Source of the DNA: Pontimonas sp.
Lineage (GTDB): Bacteria; Actinomycetota; Actinomycetes; Actinomycetales; Microbacteriaceae
DNA length: 42,926 nt
NCBI GenBank assembly: GCA_030728325.1
Contig: JANQZT010000014.1
Location: 1-42,926, forward strand
Direction: 5' to 3'
The notes beneath the pieces are model-generated. The model was not told the origin of the DNA and did not search any database. It saw nothing but the letters and a program-made list of their open reading frames with translations. The position numbers and the translations under genes are program-made. Each line of letters starts with the position of its first letter. Position 1 is the first letter of the stretch. This document shows, piece by piece, positions 31,838 through 42,594 of this stretch.

Positions 31838-32554
31838 TTAGTGCAGGGTGAAGGAGAGTGACCCGAGAGTCACCGTGGAGCCACGCACCAAGGAATAGGC
31901 GTCATACGGGATGCACTGGAGGGCTCTGGCACCTGGTTCCTCCACCACGGTGCCATTAACGGTCTTCAAGTCCTTCACCCAGAACACACCATTCTTCACC
32001 CCGAACTCGAGGTGTTCCGGTGCAACCGTGTCAGTGTCGTCATCCACCGTGATGCGCTGTAAGTCGGAGGAGTCTTGGTCGCTCACCGGCTTCACCCCGA
32101 TAATTCCTGGCATCTCGCCCACGGTGATCTGGGGGCCGTGGGAAAACTTCAGCACGAAACGAATCGGTGCGCGCTGGGTTCGAGGCTTCTGCGTCGCTAC
32201 CCGCTCGGCCTCCTCAATATCAAACAGCGACATCACCTGAGTGGGCTCTTCCTCGGGAACAGAGACGGGTTCGCTCGCGTCTGGCTCAGGCTGACTATCG
32301 GTTTTCTTCCCCAGGTTCAGGCTCCGACGAAGCCACCCGGTGGCTTTGGAGAGAGTATCTGGTTCGTCTGGCTCCGCAGAGGTGTCCTCAGCTGGTGCCT
32401 CCACAGCACCAGGTTCTGGAGTGGGAGGAGCCGGTTTGGGTCGAACCATCGACTGGCCGCACTGGGGGCAGAAAAGGCTGGAGGCTGGCACCGGGTCACC
32501 ACACCGACTGCACGGGGCAGGAGGTGTCACAGCCTGGGCATCGAAAAGACTCAT
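31838..32554 (-). CDS. Zinc-ribbon / FHA-domain protein
   Basis: A 238-residue cytoplasmic protein. A four-Cys zinc ribbon (C15-x2-C18 and C29-x2-C32) is followed by a long Pro/Glu/Ala/Ser-rich linker to about residue 130. The C-terminal FHA domain runs from about residue 130 to 238; its text includes PGIIGVKPV, EHLEFGVKNGVFWVKDLKTVNGTVVEE and TVTLGSLSFTLH. FHA domains bind phosphothreonine peptides. The GxxxGR/SxxH pattern is changed (GIIGVKP, APEHLEF), so binding may be altered. In Firmicutes EssC the FHA domains are fused to the ATPase; here they are encoded in the neighbouring gene. The ATG is probably leaderless (TAGCCT 8 nt upstream). Confidence 0.87.
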   Translation of the reverse strand: MSLFDAQAVTPPAPCSRCGDPVPASSLFCPQCGQSMVRPKPAPPTPEPGAVEAPAEDTSAEPDEPDTLSKATGWLRRSLNLGKKTDSQPEPDASEPVSVPEEEPTQVMSLFDIEEAERVATQKPRTQRAPIRFVLKFSHGPQITVGEMPGIIGVKPVSDQDSSDLQRITVDDDTDTVAPEHLEFGVKNGVFWVKDLKTVNGTVVEEPGARALQCIPYDAYSLVRGSTVTLGSLSFTLH

Positions 32555-32562
32555 CGAAGGTC

Positions 32563-32568
32563 AGGCTA
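32563..32568 (-). promoter_or_regulatory. Predicted -10 element of the FHA gene (leaderless)
   Basis: TGTG-TAGCCT, an extended -10-like site, ends 8 nt before the ATG at 32554. The gap GACCTTCG has no ribosome binding site. Confidence 0.45.
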
Positions 32569-32682
32569 CACAGCATCGCCTGGCCTTCCAGGGAGCACAC
32601 ACGAGGTATCGCCACGCGCGCTTGACACCAGGTTTTTCTGGGTGAACTCGGGGACAATGGGGGAGCTTGGAAAGGGTTCAGT

Positions 32683-33732
32683 GTGAGCATCGGGTCAAGA
32701 ATTCTTCGAGCGGGTATCGCCCTGCTCGCGCTTGGCGCGCTCGCACTCCAGGGTGGCGCGGCCTGGGGTGCCCTCTGGGTTGTCGAGAACCAGAGGATGA
32801 TCAAAGACCAGCTAGTGGCGTACCAGTTCGAGACCCCCGAGAACATTTCCTCCTACATCGACCAGGCCGGACTATCTGACCAAGGGTCTCTGTACTTGAG
32901 AACGTCACTACCGCGCGTGGTACCAGCGTATGAATTTGACCGTTACTGCACCCGTAACGAACCCGGCATCGGGGTGCTCGGTTGCTACACCACTCGCGAT
33001 TCCCGCATTTACCTCTATGACGTGACGGACCCGCGCCTGGAAAGCATCGAGCCGGTCGTGGCCGCCCACGAAATGCTCCACGCAGTGTGGTTTAGAAAAA
33101 CCACCGAGGAGCGAGACGCTCTGGCACCCCTTCTGGAAGAGGCATACGCAGCGCTCGGTCCCGACCACCCTCTGATCGAGCGGATGGCAAGCTATGAGGC
33201 CGACGACCCCGCCTCCAGGCTTCCCGAGCTCTATTCGATCATCGGGACAGAGATTCGAGAGATTCCAGAGGCGCTGGAGGCTCACTATGCCGAGTACTTC
33301 GCCAATCGCGCACTCGTCGTCGACCTCGCCGATCGGGTCTATCGGGTCTTTGACACTCTCCAAGCAGAGCTCGAGCAACTGAGCAACGAGCTTTCGTCTC
33401 GAAACGCTGAGATTGAAGGCTTGCGCTTCACCTATGAAGAAACCTCTCGGGTATTAGCAGGAGACATTGTGGCATTCAACGAAAAGGCCTCCACACCCGG
33501 CGCTTTCCCCTCGAAATCCCTATTCGAAGCAACGAGAGCAGAGCTCGTGACTCGCCAAGAACGTCTCGAGTCAATGCGGATTACTTTGCAAACCAAGATC
33601 ACGGAATACAACGAGCGTCTCGAGGAGCTCAATACCCTGAACGACGAGGTGTCTGAGCTGAACCAAGGAATCAACGTCACACTCGAGGAGGAAGAGGAGT
33701 TGACACCACCTTCGACGGATATCGAAAGTTAG
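32683..33732 (+). CDS. Membrane-anchored HEMLH (zincin-like) coiled-coil protein, unknown family
   Basis: A 349-residue protein I cannot place in a named family. One N-terminal membrane helix (about residues 10-33) suggests an extracytoplasmic body. Residues 125-135 (VVAAHEMLHAV) contain the zinc-protease motif H129-E-M-L-H133. AHYAEYFANRA (200-210) offers Glu204 as third ligand, much as the ExxAD-type motif does in M48 peptidases. Two Cys (89 and 101) could form a disulfide. Residues 215-345 are charged coiled coil ending in EEEEELTPPSTDIES. The GTG start has AAAGG (32671-32675) 7 nt upstream. It is divergent from the FHA/ATPase pair, 128 bp away. Peptidase activity is inferred from the motif only. 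Confidence 0.8.
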   Translation: MSIGSRILRAGIALLALGALALQGGAAWGALWVVENQRMIKDQLVAYQFETPENISSYIDQAGLSDQGSLYLRTSLPRVVPAYEFDRYCTRNEPGIGVLGCYTTRDSRIYLYDVTDPRLESIEPVVAAHEMLHAVWFRKTTEERDALAPLLEEAYAALGPDHPLIERMASYEADDPASRLPELYSIIGTEIREIPEALEAHYAEYFANRALVVDLADRVYRVFDTLQAELEQLSNELSSRNAEIEGLRFTYEETSRVLAGDIVAFNEKASTPGAFPSKSLFEATRAELVTRQERLESMRITLQTKITEYNERLEELNTLNDEVSELNQGINVTLEEEEELTPPSTDIES

Positions 33733-33780
33733 TTATCCCCACCCTGCCGGTACTCTCTCCTCGCTGGGCACGGGCTTCGA

Positions 33781-33786
33781 TACGCT
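33781..33786 (+). promoter_or_regulatory. Predicted -10 element of ogt (leaderless)
   Basis: TACGCT ends 6 nt before the ogt ATG; the gap AGCGCC holds no ribosome binding site. Inferred from spacing. Confidence 0.5.
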
Positions 33787-33792
33787 AGCGCC

Positions 33793-34257
33793 ATGACTTT
33801 TCACGCCAGTATTGAGAGCCCACTGGGACCTATCGCCCTCACCTCAGATGGCCGACACCTGACCGATCTGCACATTGGTCGACACGTTGCGAAGCCCACT
33901 ACCGACCCCATCATTGACGCGGCGTCCGCCCAGCTGGGGGAATACTTTGCCGGACACCGCACCGAGTTTGATCTCCCCCTCAAAGCCACGGGGACGGCGT
34001 TCCAGGAGTCTATTTGGCAAGCACTTCAAGGGATTCCTTTCGGTCACACCACCAGTTATGGCGAGCTGGGCCAGGCGGTGGGAAAACCAGGCTCCGCCCG
34101 GGCTGTAGGAGGAGCAGTGGGGGCAAACCCTCTGCCCATTGTGATTCCCTGCCACCGAGTTTTAGCCTCTGATCGTCGGATCACCGGGTACAGCGGTGGG
34201 GATGGAATCCCCACCAAAGAGAAGCTTCTCGACCTCGAAAAAATCAGCTACCGCTGA
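33793..34257 (+). CDS. ogt: Methylated-DNA-protein-cysteine methyltransferase
   Basis: Suicide DNA repair protein of 154 residues that moves the methyl group of O6-methylguanine onto its own cysteine. The active site is IPCHRVLAS with the acceptor Cys near residue 119, and the DNA-binding helix-turn-helix region is TTSYGELGQAVGKPGSARAVGGAVGANPLPIV. The N-terminal ribonuclease-like part is short, as in Ogt. Its 3' end overlaps the end of the convergent yaaA gene by 14 bp, so the last codons of both are encoded on the same DNA. No ada regulator domain is present. Confidence 0.95.
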   Translation: MTFHASIESPLGPIALTSDGRHLTDLHIGRHVAKPTTDPIIDAASAQLGEYFAGHRTEFDLPLKATGTAFQESIWQALQGIPFGHTTSYGELGQAVGKPGSARAVGGAVGANPLPIVIPCHRVLASDRRITGYSGGDGIPTKEKLLDLEKISYR

Positions 34258-35002
34258 TCACCAGATCAATCACACCCTCGCGCAGCGAGTCTTTGTCGAA
34301 GGCGTAGCCGTGGGTTGACCCCCACGCCACAACATCTTCCACACTGTCACACTTAGCACCCGTGATAGCGAGAGATCGAACCAGGGCACCCTTCACTGAT
34401 TTGTTCGCGTGACCCACCGCTTTCCTGCACCCCGCCGGGCCCTCCTTCACGAGAGAGACAAACACTCCCTGCCCCGGAGGGACAGGCGCCAGTTTCCGAT
34501 ATCCCTCGCTGCGCAAATCCAGCACAAAGTCAGGAACCTGCTCCCACAACTCTGCGGTCACCTCGGCCCACTGGGCGGCCAATGGGCCCCCTGAGAGTTT
34601 TGAGTCGAAGGACAACCGATAGGCGGGAATGGGATCAAAGGCTCTCACCAATCCGAACAGGGCTGAGAACACACCCACCGTGTCTTCCACCCATGCCCGC
34701 GGCTCTGGTTCGAGATCGTGGACGCCGAGGGCATCAAACAGCACTCCGGTGTAACGCTCGAGTGCGGGCATCACCGGCGAGCGGAGCACTTCCTGATTGC
34801 GCTGAACCTCAGGGGCGCCTTTGGGGCCAAGCTTCAGCGCCGTGAGAGCTGCGGTCTCATCCCCCGAGAGCTCCACAACTTGCTGCAGAAGCGCGCTTCG
34901 CACAGGGTTCTGAGCACCAAAGCTCAACTGCGAAAGATCGAGCGATGTTCCTGGTTCCCCGCCGGAAACTTTCGTCTCCGAGGGTGGCAGCAGGACGAGC
35001 AT
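34244..35002 (-). CDS. yaaA: Peroxide stress protein YaaA (DUF328/UPF0246)
   Basis: A 252-residue cytoplasmic protein. LVLLPPSETKVSGGEPG at the start, YTGVLFDALGV near residue 84, VFSALFGLVRAFDPIPAYRLSFDSKL and the C-terminal HANKSVKGALVRSLAITGAKC identify the family. In E. coli YaaA limits free iron during peroxide stress. The ATG lies 2 nt after the atpC stop, so the gene appears to be translated from the end of the atp operon transcript, an unexpected place for it. No separate promoter is obvious within atpC. It converges on ogt with a 14-bp overlap. Confidence 0.93.
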   Translation of the reverse strand: MLVLLPPSETKVSGGEPGTSLDLSQLSFGAQNPVRSALLQQVVELSGDETAALTALKLGPKGAPEVQRNQEVLRSPVMPALERYTGVLFDALGVHDLEPEPRAWVEDTVGVFSALFGLVRAFDPIPAYRLSFDSKLSGGPLAAQWAEVTAELWEQVPDFVLDLRSEGYRKLAPVPPGQGVFVSLVKEGPAGCRKAVGHANKSVKGALVRSLAITGAKCDSVEDVVAWGSTHGYAFDKDSLREGVIDLVISGS

Positions 35003-35004
35003 GC

Positions 35005-35268
35005 TTAGGACGTAATCTCTGCCAAGCCGGCGACGATCGTCACCTGGTTGTTGTCCACAGACAGGAAGCCATCCTCCGCCTGAGCGGTGACTTTCTGACC
35101 ATCCGTCGTGGTGATGCGCACCTCGCCTGCAGCGAGTACACCCAGGGTGGGTTCGTGACCAGCCAAAATGCCGATCTCACCCTCTGTGGTGCGCGCAACA
35201 ACCATCGTTGCCTCCCCCGACCACACTTCGGCGGTCGCGGAGACAACAGTGACGGTGAGGGTTGACAT
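35005..35268 (-). CDS. atpC: ATP synthase epsilon subunit (short form)
   Basis: Part of the central stalk of F1. The 87 residues cover the N-terminal beta-sandwich (LTVTVVSATAEVWSGEATMVVART, GEIGILAGHEPTLGVLAAGEVRI, GFLSVDNNQVTIVAG) and stop there. The two C-terminal helices that inhibit ATP hydrolysis in longer epsilon subunits (about 130 residues) are absent. The ATG at 35268 is chosen because it is 2 nt after the atpD stop and starts the homology; an upstream ATG would overlap atpD. yaaA follows 2 nt later. Confidence 0.94.
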   Translation of the reverse strand: MSTLTVTVVSATAEVWSGEATMVVARTTEGEIGILAGHEPTLGVLAAGEVRITTTDGQKVTAQAEDGFLSVDNNQVTIVAGLAEITS

Positions 35269-35270
35269 CC

Positions 35271-37626
<2,356 letters not shown>

Positions 37627-37654
37627 TGGTCACTAGTCCTTTACTCGTTGCCGT

Positions 37655-39292
37655 CTAGCGCTTGCGCTTGACGATCTTTTCCTGGTTGATTTCTTCTTCG
37701 GGGATAGCGTCAAACTCTTCGCTTCCCGGAGCACCGAGGCCGTCAGCGCCAGAACCCTGGAAGGCGACCACAAACTTGTCGACCTCCTTCTCCAGCTCGG
37801 CCTTAGTGTCATCATCGAGCACGTTGGTTGTGCGTAACGTGTCGAGAATCTTGGTATTGCGACGAAGGTGGTCGAGTAGCTCGGCCTCAAACTTGAGGAC
37901 GTCGGCGACCTCGATGGTGTCGAGCTTTCCGTTGGTGCCCGCCCAAATAGAGACCACCTGCTCCTCCACGGGGTAGGGAGAGTACTGAGGCTGCTTCAGA
38001 AGCTCCGTCAGTCTCGCACCACGTGCCAACTGGCGACGGCTCGCGGCATCCAAGTCGGACGCGAACATCGCGAAGGCTTCCAGTGAGCGGTACTGAGCAA
38101 GCTCAAGCTTCAGAGTTCCCGAAACCGACTTGATCGACTTCACCTGAGCGTCTCCACCCACACGGGACACGGAGATACCCACGTCCACAGCGGGACGCTG
38201 GTTGGCGAGGAAGAGGTCGGACTGGAGGAAGATCTGACCATCGGTGATCGAAATCACGTTGGTCGGAATGAACGCCGAGACGTCATTCGCCTTGGTCTCG
38301 ATGATCGGCAGACCCGTCATCGAGCCGCCACCCATCTCGTCGGAGAGCTTCGCACAGCGCTCGAGAAGACGGGAGTGCAAGTAGAAGACGTCACCGGGGT
38401 ATGCCTCACGGCCCGGAGGACGACGCAGCAACAGTGACACAGCACGGTAGGCCTCAGCCTGCTTGGAGAGGTCATCGAAGATGATCAGGACGTGCTTTGA
38501 GTTGTACATCCAGTGCTGACCGATGGCAGAACCGGTGTAGGGGGCGAGGTACTTGAACCCTGCAGGGTCAGACGCAGGAGCAGCGACGATCGTTGTGTAC
38601 TCCATGGCGCCAGCCTCTTCGAGAGCACCGCGCACACCGGCGATGGTCGAACCCTTCTGACCAATCGCGACATAGATGCAGCGAACCTGCTTGGTGGGGT
38701 CACCGGACTCCCAGTTGGCTTTCTGGTTGATGATGGTGTCTACCGCGATAGCTGTCTTACCGGTCTGACGGTCACCAATGATGAGCTGACGCTGTCCACG
38801 ACCCACCGGAATCATGGCGTCAATGGCCTTGATACCCGTCTGGAGGGGCTCGTGCACACTGCGCCTGGCCATAACGCCGGGGGCCTGAAGCTCGAGCGCA
38901 CGACGACCTTCAGCCTTGATAGCTCCCATGCCATCGATGGGGTTACCCAGCGGGTCCACCACACGGCCGAGGTAACCATCACCCACGGGCACGGAGAGAA
39001 CCTCACCGGTACGGGTTACTTCCTGGCCAGCCTCAACACCGCTGAACTCACCGAGGACCACGACACCGATCTCGTTCTCATCCAGGTTCTGGGCGAGACC
39101 GAGTGTTCCATCCTGGAACTTCACCAGTTCGTTAGCCATGACACCGGGGAGCCCCTCAACGTGAGCAATACCGTCCGCGGCATCCACCACGTGACCCACC
39201 TCGGTGGTGGCTGCGGTGCCGGGGTCGTAGGACTTCGCAAAGTCCTTCAGGGCATCGCGGATGTGATCCGGGTTGATTGTTAGTTCAGCCAT
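37655..39292 (-). CDS. atpA: ATP synthase alpha subunit
   Basis: Non-catalytic nucleotide-binding subunit of F1, 545 residues. It has Walker [14 protein letters not shown] near residue 170, [29 protein letters not shown] and the family signature near residue 370 ([13 protein letters not shown]). The C-terminus carries an actinobacterial extension with an acidic and then basic end ([13 protein letters not shown]). The ATG at 39292 has AAAGGA about 7 nt upstream; a further upstream ATG would overlap atpH and add unrelated residues. Confidence 0.98.
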   Translation of the reverse strand: MAELTINPDHIRDALKDFAKSYDPGTAATTEVGHVVDAADGIAHVEGLPGVMANELVKFQDGTLGLAQNLDENEIGVVVLGEFSGVEAGQEVTRTGEVLSVPVGDGYLGRVVDPLGNPIDGMGAIKAEGRRALELQAPGVMARRSVHEPLQTGIKAIDAMIPVGRGQRQLIIGDRQTGKTAIAVDTIINQKANWESGDPTKQVRCIYVAIGQKGSTIAGVRGALEEAGAMEYTTIVAAPASDPAGFKYLAPYTGSAIGQHWMYNSKHVLIIFDDLSKQAEAYRAVSLLLRRPPGREAYPGDVFYLHSRLLERCAKLSDEMGGGSMTGLPIIETKANDVSAFIPTNVISITDGQIFLQSDLFLANQRPAVDVGISVSRVGGDAQVKSIKSVSGTLKLELAQYRSLEAFAMFASDLDAASRRQLARGARLTELLKQPQYSPYPVEEQVVSIWAGTNGKLDTIEVADVLKFEAELLDHLRRNTKILDTLRTTNVLDDDTKAELEKEVDKFVVAFQGSGADGLGAPGSEEFDAIPEEEINQEKIVKRKR

Positions 39293-39338
39293 GGTTTTTC
39301 CTTTGGTTGTGTGTGCACTGACACGTATGTCGCCGGCG

Positions 39339-40124
39339 CTAGCCGGCAAGTTTCATTCTCAAATCCTGCAGCCGGGTGGCCACGCTTCCATCAATAACGT
39401 CATCGCCCACGCGGATCCGCGCTCCACCAACGACACTGTCGTCGATCTGCTGCGCAATGTAGTGCGGGCGCTGATACTTCTTCTCCACGAGTTGCTCGAT
39501 GTGGGTGTGCTGGGCTGCGCTGAGACGCTTCGCGACCGACACCACGGCAAGGCCTTTGCCGCCCTGATCCGCGACAATCTCAGCCGAGTTCATCAGCATG
39601 CGTCCAATCCGGCGACCGCGGGAGTCCGACACGAGGTGACGCACAATGGCTTCTGCCTCGGGCGATACTTTCCCGCCAATCAGCGCGCCCACCAGGGTTG
39701 CTTTCGCCTGGGATGAAGCGCGCTTTGACCCCACAGCAAGCTCTACCTCGGGATCGGAGTGAATCAGGCTCGAGATGGCCAGGAGCTCTCCCACGAGGTC
39801 AGAGTCACCGGAAACCTCCGCGAGGGTCCGGATTCCCAGTTCCTCCAAAGCGGCCTGAAGATCATTCGCACTGGACCAGGGAAGGCTCACCAGCTCGCCA
39901 ATCAGCGCTTTCGCGTCGGTGGACAACGATGCGAAAGCGCCTTTCGCGAGTGCTTGGAGGGCTTTCTGGTCCGCCGAAGAATCTCCCAAAGCTCCTCGAA
40001 GGGCTTTCGACCCCGACAATCCCAGGGCAGCAGCAAACAACGAACTCGCGAGCTCGCTGGTTGCCGTATACCCGCCGAGGCTTACTCGAGCCTTGACGAG
40101 GGATTGTGTGGTCTGTGCACCCAT
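39339..40124 (-). CDS. atpH: ATP synthase delta subunit
   Basis: Peripheral-stalk subunit of 261 residues that joins the stator to the top of F1. It is longer than the E. coli delta (about 177), as is usual in actinobacteria. The C-terminal domain has [24 protein letters not shown] and the characteristic end [30 protein letters not shown]-like text near residues 225-256. The N-terminal helical part is Ala/Leu/Ser-rich. It starts 2 nt after the atpF stop and ends 46 bp before atpA. Confidence 0.95.
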   Translation of the reverse strand: MGAQTTQSLVKARVSLGGYTATSELASSLFAAALGLSGSKALRGALGDSSADQKALQALAKGAFASLSTDAKALIGELVSLPWSSANDLQAALEELGIRTLAEVSGDSDLVGELLAISSLIHSDPEVELAVGSKRASSQAKATLVGALIGGKVSPEAEAIVRHLVSDSRGRRIGRMLMNSAEIVADQGGKGLAVVSVAKRLSAAQHTHIEQLVEKKYQRPHYIAQQIDDSVVGGARIRVGDDVIDGSVATRLQDLRMKLAG

Positions 40125-40126
40125 GG

Positions 40127-40723
40127 TTACTTTGTCGCCTTCTTTGCGGGTGCTTTCTTGGCCGCGGGCTTCTTTGCGGGAGCCTTTGCTTCCTTGTCGA
40201 GATCCGCAAGGAGCTTGTCCACGACAGAGGCCGCCTTGGCGTCCTCGCTCAGGCGCTCCTGAACCACAGCGGAGGCCAAATCGAGAGCCAAGTTGCCGAC
40301 CTCTTTGCGCAAGGAGAGCACAGCCTGGTGGCGTTCTGCTTCGATTTGCGCCTGAGCACTCTGGGCTATCCGGTCCGCCTCCGCCTGAGCGTTGGTCTTC
40401 ATTTCCTGAAGAATCTGAGTTCCCTCAGAACGGGCCTGATCTCTGATGCTGGCAGCTTCTGCACGAGCGTCCGCCAGGAGTGCGTTGTATTTCTCCAACG
40501 CTTCCTTAGCTTCGGCTTGGGCATTCTCTGCCTGGGCAATTCCACCCTCGATAGCCTCGGAGCGCTCATCCAGTGTCTTCTGCAGTCTGGGCAACACCAC
40601 GCGCCAGAACAGCAGCAACACCAAAGCAAACGGAATGATCGACCAGACAATGTCATAGATCGCGGGGAGCAACGGGTTCGATGCTTCCCCTTCCGCTGCG
40701 AGAAGGAGTGCTTCGGTCTGCAT
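40127..40723 (-). CDS. atpF: ATP synthase b subunit with Lys/Ala/Pro tail
   Basis: Membrane-anchored stator subunit of 198 residues. One membrane helix (about residues 22-44, IYDIVWSIIPFALVLLLFWRVVLP) is followed by the long charged helix that dimerises and reaches F1 (LQKTLDERSEAIEGGIAQAENAQ to ERLSEDAKAASVVDKLLADL). After residue 178 there is an added basic tail ending KKPAAKKAPAKKATK, like the tails of histone H1-like proteins. This tail is not part of the b-subunit fold and is encoded by a short direct repeat. The gene lies 8 bp after atpE. Confidence 0.95.
   Translation of the reverse strand: MQTEALLLAAEGEASNPLLPAIYDIVWSIIPFALVLLLFWRVVLPRLQKTLDERSEAIEGGIAQAENAQAEAKEALEKYNALLADARAEAASIRDQARSEGTQILQEMKTNAQAEADRIAQSAQAQIEAERHQAVLSLRKEVGNLALDLASAVVQERLSEDAKAASVVDKLLADLDKEAKAPAKKPAAKKAPAKKATK
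40139..40180 (-). repeat. Direct repeat encoding the basic AtpF tail
   Basis: CTTCTTTGCGGG occurs at 40139-40150 and again at 40169-40180 (plus-strand reading), 30 bp apart. Each copy encodes part of a P-A-K-K unit of the AtpF C-terminus. Such short in-frame repeats can expand or contract by slippage. Confidence 0.6.
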
Positions 40724-40731
40724 AGTCAGGC

Positions 40732-41016
<285 letters not shown>

Positions 41017-41826
41017 TTAGTGTTCTTCCGCCAGCGCGAGCTGGAGGTAGACGGCGGTCAAAAGGGTGAAGACGTAGGCCTGCAAGGTGGCGACCAGCAA
41101 CTCGAAGAACGTGAACGCGATGCTAAACGCGATGGTTCCAATACCAAAGAATGCCATCCACGAGTCGGAGTAGAGGACGAAGAAGTGGGTGGAGGAGAAG
41201 AACAGAACCAGCAGGAAGTGACCCACCACCATGTTCATCAACAAACGAAGGGTCAGGGTGACCGGGCGAAGAATGAAGGTCGAGACAAACTCGATCGGCG
41301 TGACGATGATGTAGAGAGGCCAGGGGACGCCGGGGGGCAGTAAGGAGTTCTTCAAGAACGCCACCGGGTGCTTCCGGAGTCCTGCATAGACAAAGGCCAG
41401 ATATGCGGCAATCGCCAGCACCAGGGGCATACCAATCACGCTGGTTCCAGCGATATTGAGCCCGGGGATAATTCCCGTCACATTCATAAACCAGACCAGG
41501 AAGAAAATCGTGGTGAGGAGGGGGAGGAAGCGCTTGCCATCTTTCTCACCGAGAAGATCCTCAGCAATGTTGACGCGCACCAGGTTCAGCGCCATCTCGA
41601 TGGTTCCCTGGAAACGGCCGGGCACAACCCGCATCTTGCGGGTTCCCAACCAGAAGACCAAGACCAATGCCACAACAGCCAGAAGACGCACCAAAATGAT
41701 GCGATTCATCTCAAAAATGGTGCCTTCAAAGAGAATCGCGGGAGGGAAAAATTCCTCAATCGTCGGGGGACTGAAAGTTTCACCGGCTGCTAACTGGAAC
41801 AGCGTGTCAGTGGCTTCTGTTAACAG
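41017..41826 (-). CDS. atpB: ATP synthase a subunit, probable CTG start
   Basis: Proton-channel subunit of Fo with five to six membrane helices and the essential Arg in LRPVTLTLRLLMNMVVGHFLL. The only ATG (41709) gives 230 residues, but the frame stays open upstream and encodes EFFPPAILFEGTIFEMNR, a segment typical of this subunit's N-terminus in actinobacteria. No ATG, GTG or TTG exists between the upstream stop and 41709. A CTG at 41824-41826 has GGAG 6 nt before it and gives 269 residues, the usual length. I therefore annotate CTG. A short form from the ATG is the alternative. The gene heads the atpBEFHAGDC operon; no atpI is seen. Confidence 0.85.
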   Translation of the reverse strand: MLTEATDTLFQLAAGETFSPPTIEEFFPPAILFEGTIFEMNRIILVRLLAVVALVLVFWLGTRKMRVVPGRFQGTIEMALNLVRVNIAEDLLGEKDGKRFLPLLTTIFFLVWFMNVTGIIPGLNIAGTSVIGMPLVLAIAAYLAFVYAGLRKHPVAFLKNSLLPPGVPWPLYIIVTPIEFVSTFILRPVTLTLRLLMNMVVGHFLLVLFFSSTHFFVLYSDSWMAFFGIGTIAFSIAFTFFELLVATLQAYVFTLLTAVYLQLALAEEH

Positions 41827-41878
41827 CTCTGTCTCCAGTTTCGAGGCGCACGATAGCGCGGCGAATGTCGTCTAGAAG

Positions 41879-41884
41879 ACTGTA
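41879..41884 (-). promoter_or_regulatory. Candidate -10 element of the atp operon
   Basis: TACAGT lies about 52 nt before the proposed CTG start, in the 90-bp gap after the Sua5-type gene. It would give a leader of about 46 nt containing the GGAG ribosome binding site. No good -35 box is seen. Confidence 0.35.
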
Positions 41885-41916
41885 GCAAAGCAAAGCTGGG
41901 AGAGACGAATCAGCCT

Positions 41917-42594
41917 TCAGGCGAGGGTTGAGGCAAAACGCTCCGGGGAAATCACAGAAAAAATATCGGTGAGCGGAATGGAACCCTCCCTCACGATGCG
42001 AAGTTTCCCCTGGGGTGAATCCAGCGAGGTTGCATCGATCACGGTGGACACCTCTTTGCCCGGTTTTTCTTCCCCAGCACCCAGCACCACTGAGACAGAC
42101 TCCGCAAACCTTTTCTGGAGAGCGCTCGGTGACACCAGTGGCGTGCTTCCCACTGCCCACGCCCCCGACTGCGCGAGAGGCCCAGTTTCACTCAACAACT
42201 CCAGAGCGATACGGTTTGCCGGCATCCGCAGAGCCACGGTGCCCTTTGTGTCACCCAGGTCCCAGGTGAGGGATTCCCCCGCGGGAACAATCAGCGTGAG
42301 CGCACCTGGCCAAAACTCTCCGGCAAGCGCCGCCACCTCGTCGGCAACCCCGGCTGCTAAAGCCCGCAGCGTAGGAATACCCGGAACAAAGACCGACACC
42401 GGTGCGCCTTCTGGCATACCTCTCGCAGAGCGAAGAGCCTGCACCGCGCTGGGCTTGAATGCATCGGCAACAAGCGCGTAGGAGGTGTCGGTGGGGACAC
42501 AGACCACCTGGCCGCGACCAATAGCCATGCGGGCATGGCGCATCCCCTGAAGAAGCTCCGCCTTGTTGGCGGTCTTGAACAGTTCGGCGCTCAC
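41917..42594 (-). CDS. Threonylcarbamoyl-AMP synthase (Sua5/YrdC family)
   Basis: Makes threonylcarbamoyl-AMP from threonine, bicarbonate and ATP for the t6A37 modification of tRNAs. The 225-residue protein has the YrdC core: GQVVCVPTDTSYALVADAF near residue 28, then APVSVFVPG, LAGEFWPGALTLIVPA near residue 95, GTVALRMPAN and the C-terminal STVIDATSLDSPQGKLRIVREGSI. The usual KxR motif is less clear (ALRSARGMPEGAP). The GTG start overlaps the stop of the upstream aminotransferase (GTGA). Genes of this family often lie just before the atp operon in actinobacteria. Confidence 0.88.
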   Translation of the reverse strand: MSAELFKTANKAELLQGMRHARMAIGRGQVVCVPTDTSYALVADAFKPSAVQALRSARGMPEGAPVSVFVPGIPTLRALAAGVADEVAALAGEFWPGALTLIVPAGESLTWDLGDTKGTVALRMPANRIALELLSETGPLAQSGAWAVGSTPLVSPSALQKRFAESVSVVLGAGEEKPGKEVSTVIDATSLDSPQGKLRIVREGSIPLTDIFSVISPERFASTLA

